The position numbers and the translations under genes were made by a program. A DNA stretch of 39,108 nt from a virus, in the IMG/VR virus record IMGVR_UViG_3300036715_001039, positions 1 through 39,108 of that record, one strand, 5' to 3'. Shown here piece by piece: positions 38,065 through 39,108 of the stretch (positions are counted from its first letter, which is position 1; the number at the start of each line of letters is the position of its first letter). The notes below the pieces were generated by a model, which saw nothing but the letters and a program-made list of their open reading frames with translations, did no database searches and was not told the DNA's origin.

Positions 38065-39102
38065 ATGCGAACATTAGTAATTCCCGATATTCATCACCGA
38101 TTCGTTCAGGCTCAACTACTGATCGATACGGTTCCACATGACCGCGTTGTTTTAACGGGAGACTATTTTGATTCTTTCGGCGACACACCTGACCACGCGT
38201 ATAACACAGCTGTCTGGCTTAAGGAAATGGTTCTGACGAATCCCAAGATTACTGTGCTCATCGGTAATCACGACCAATATTATATTTGGCCGTGGTATGG
38301 CTATCTGCGAGGCAGTGGTTATACCGATATGAAGAGCCATGCTATTAGAAAGGTTCTCAATCAAGATGACTTTGATAAATTCAAATTCTTTACGGTTGAC
38401 CAAGGTTTTGTCCTGTCGCATGCTGGAGTTACGAGCCAAATTTGGAAAGAGTTCCTACAATGTGAGGCCGATGATTTTGTAACCACAACTGAGAGCTTCT
38501 GCAAGGTCATGCAAGAAAGAATTGACATTAGCAGGAATATGATTTCTGTAAATCGACCAGCTGAGCTGTTTATGGCTGGTTGGGACCGAGGCGGAAGCGT
38601 TCGTCATGGTGGAATCACTTGGGGAGACTGGAGTTCGTTTGGCCCCGTCAAAGGCATCAATCAAATTGTTGGCCACACTCCTCACTTCATTCCAGAAATT
38701 CTGACACAAAGCGACAAAGGATCGGTTAAGCGTTATCTTGTGCATCAATTTGTTCCTGAGAAAGTAAACATGAAAAAATTGACAAGTATCAACTATGCTT
38801 TAGATACTCATTCGAAACACTATGCCATCATCGAAGATGGAAAGGTGGATGTGTATGACGCAACAACCCATCTAACTCTCATCGAAATGGTAAAGAAGAA
38901 CATGCCAATCATTGAGGAAATAGCTCCCCCGGTTGTTCTTCACTCAGCTATGACTGCCATGAGAGAACAACTGATGGACAAAGCTGGTGAGACTGGTTCT
39001 ACTGTCACTGTTCCGAACATGGATGATATTGATAAAGAAATCGAAAGACTGAAAAATGGAACGAGTCGTTGGACTCAAGTGGAAGATAAAGACCTGACCT
39101 AA
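38065..39102 (+). CDS. Calcineurin-like metallophosphoesterase
   Basis: A 345-residue protein, complete (TAA at 39100-39102). The N-terminal motifs PDIHHR (Asp8, His10), TGDYFD (Gly-Asp 32-33, Asp36) and IGNHDQ (67-70) are the two-metal site; FVLSHAGV and IVGHTPH supply the remaining His ligands. The C-terminal 60 residues are helical and charged. The family hydrolyses phosphomonoesters or diesters, such as protein, nucleotide or RNA-end phosphates. The substrate here is unknown. Confidence 0.85.
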   Translation: MRTLVIPDIHHRFVQAQLLIDTVPHDRVVLTGDYFDSFGDTPDHAYNTAVWLKEMVLTNPKITVLIGNHDQYYIWPWYGYLRGSGYTDMKSHAIRKVLNQDDFDKFKFFTVDQGFVLSHAGVTSQIWKEFLQCEADDFVTTTESFCKVMQERIDISRNMISVNRPAELFMAGWDRGGSVRHGGITWGDWSSFGPVKGINQIVGHTPHFIPEILTQSDKGSVKRYLVHQFVPEKVNMKKLTSINYALDTHSKHYAIIEDGKVDVYDATTHLTLIEMVKKNMPIIEEIAPPVVLHSAMTAMREQLMDKAGETGSTVTVPNMDDIDKEIERLKNGTSRWTQVEDKDLT

Positions 39103-39108
39103 TCTTGG

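Overview
The window looks like part of the genome of a large tailed bacteriophage (jumbo-phage class), host unknown. Evidence: very tight gene packing with frequent ATGA or TAATG stop/start overlaps, many short genes of unknown function, phage-typical enzymes (dUTPase, Pif1-like and SNF2-like helicases, a Mom-like DNA modification enzyme, HNH and GIY-YIG endonucleases, a LamG fibre-like protein), and auxiliary metabolic genes (GroEL, GMP-reductase-like enzyme, RuBisCO-like protein). No rRNA, tRNA, CRISPR array, IS element or convincing hairpin terminator was seen by eye. All family calls rest on motifs read from the sequence; no database search was run.

Region 1 (1-10043): the C-terminal end of GroEL, then a co-directional glycan cluster. 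It holds glycosyltransferase-like proteins, an FkbM-type and a second class I methyltransferase, and a coupled block of GT2, sugar nucleotidyltransferase, cupin, RuBisCO-like protein (RLP), GDPD/PLC-like protein and GT. The RLP keeps the carbamate-lysine/metal-ligand motif but has lost residues needed for carboxylation, so it is best read as a form IV-type enzyme in a sugar or polyol pathway.

Region 2 (10044-17496): Pif1-like helicase, small membrane protein, histidine phosphatase and three more GT2 enzymes. It is interrupted by a repeated cassette: a promoter with the core TATACTTATAG, a tiny basic protein starting MGRK, and in several copies a homing endonuclease or its remnant in the +1 frame. 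Seven MGRK loci (one degenerate) lie between 8.3 and 28.4 kb, on both strands.

Region 3 (17497-22275): three proteins sharing an N-terminal HSFV-x-x-ITNSSSE motif, a radical SAM enzyme, a methyltransferase and several very small genes.

Region 4 (22276-24900, minus strand): dUTPase, GMP-reductase/IMPDH-like enzyme and an intact GIY-YIG endonuclease nested with an MGRK gene.

Region 5 (24901-34031): HExxH metallopeptidase, 2H phosphoesterase, a membrane coiled-coil protein, a frameshifted GIY-YIG cassette, a nucleoside deoxyribosyltransferase-like protein, an SF2 helicase, a degenerate HNH protein and a proline-threonine-repeat/LamG protein.

Region 6 (34032-39108): small membrane protein, CxxC protein, Mom-like acyltransferase, nucleotidyltransferase-like protein, MBL-fold hydrolase, HNH endonuclease and a calcineurin-like phosphoesterase. 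Several genes in regions 3-6 have a TTGACN promoter whose -10 box ends only 6-8 bases before the start codon, which suggests leaderless transcripts.
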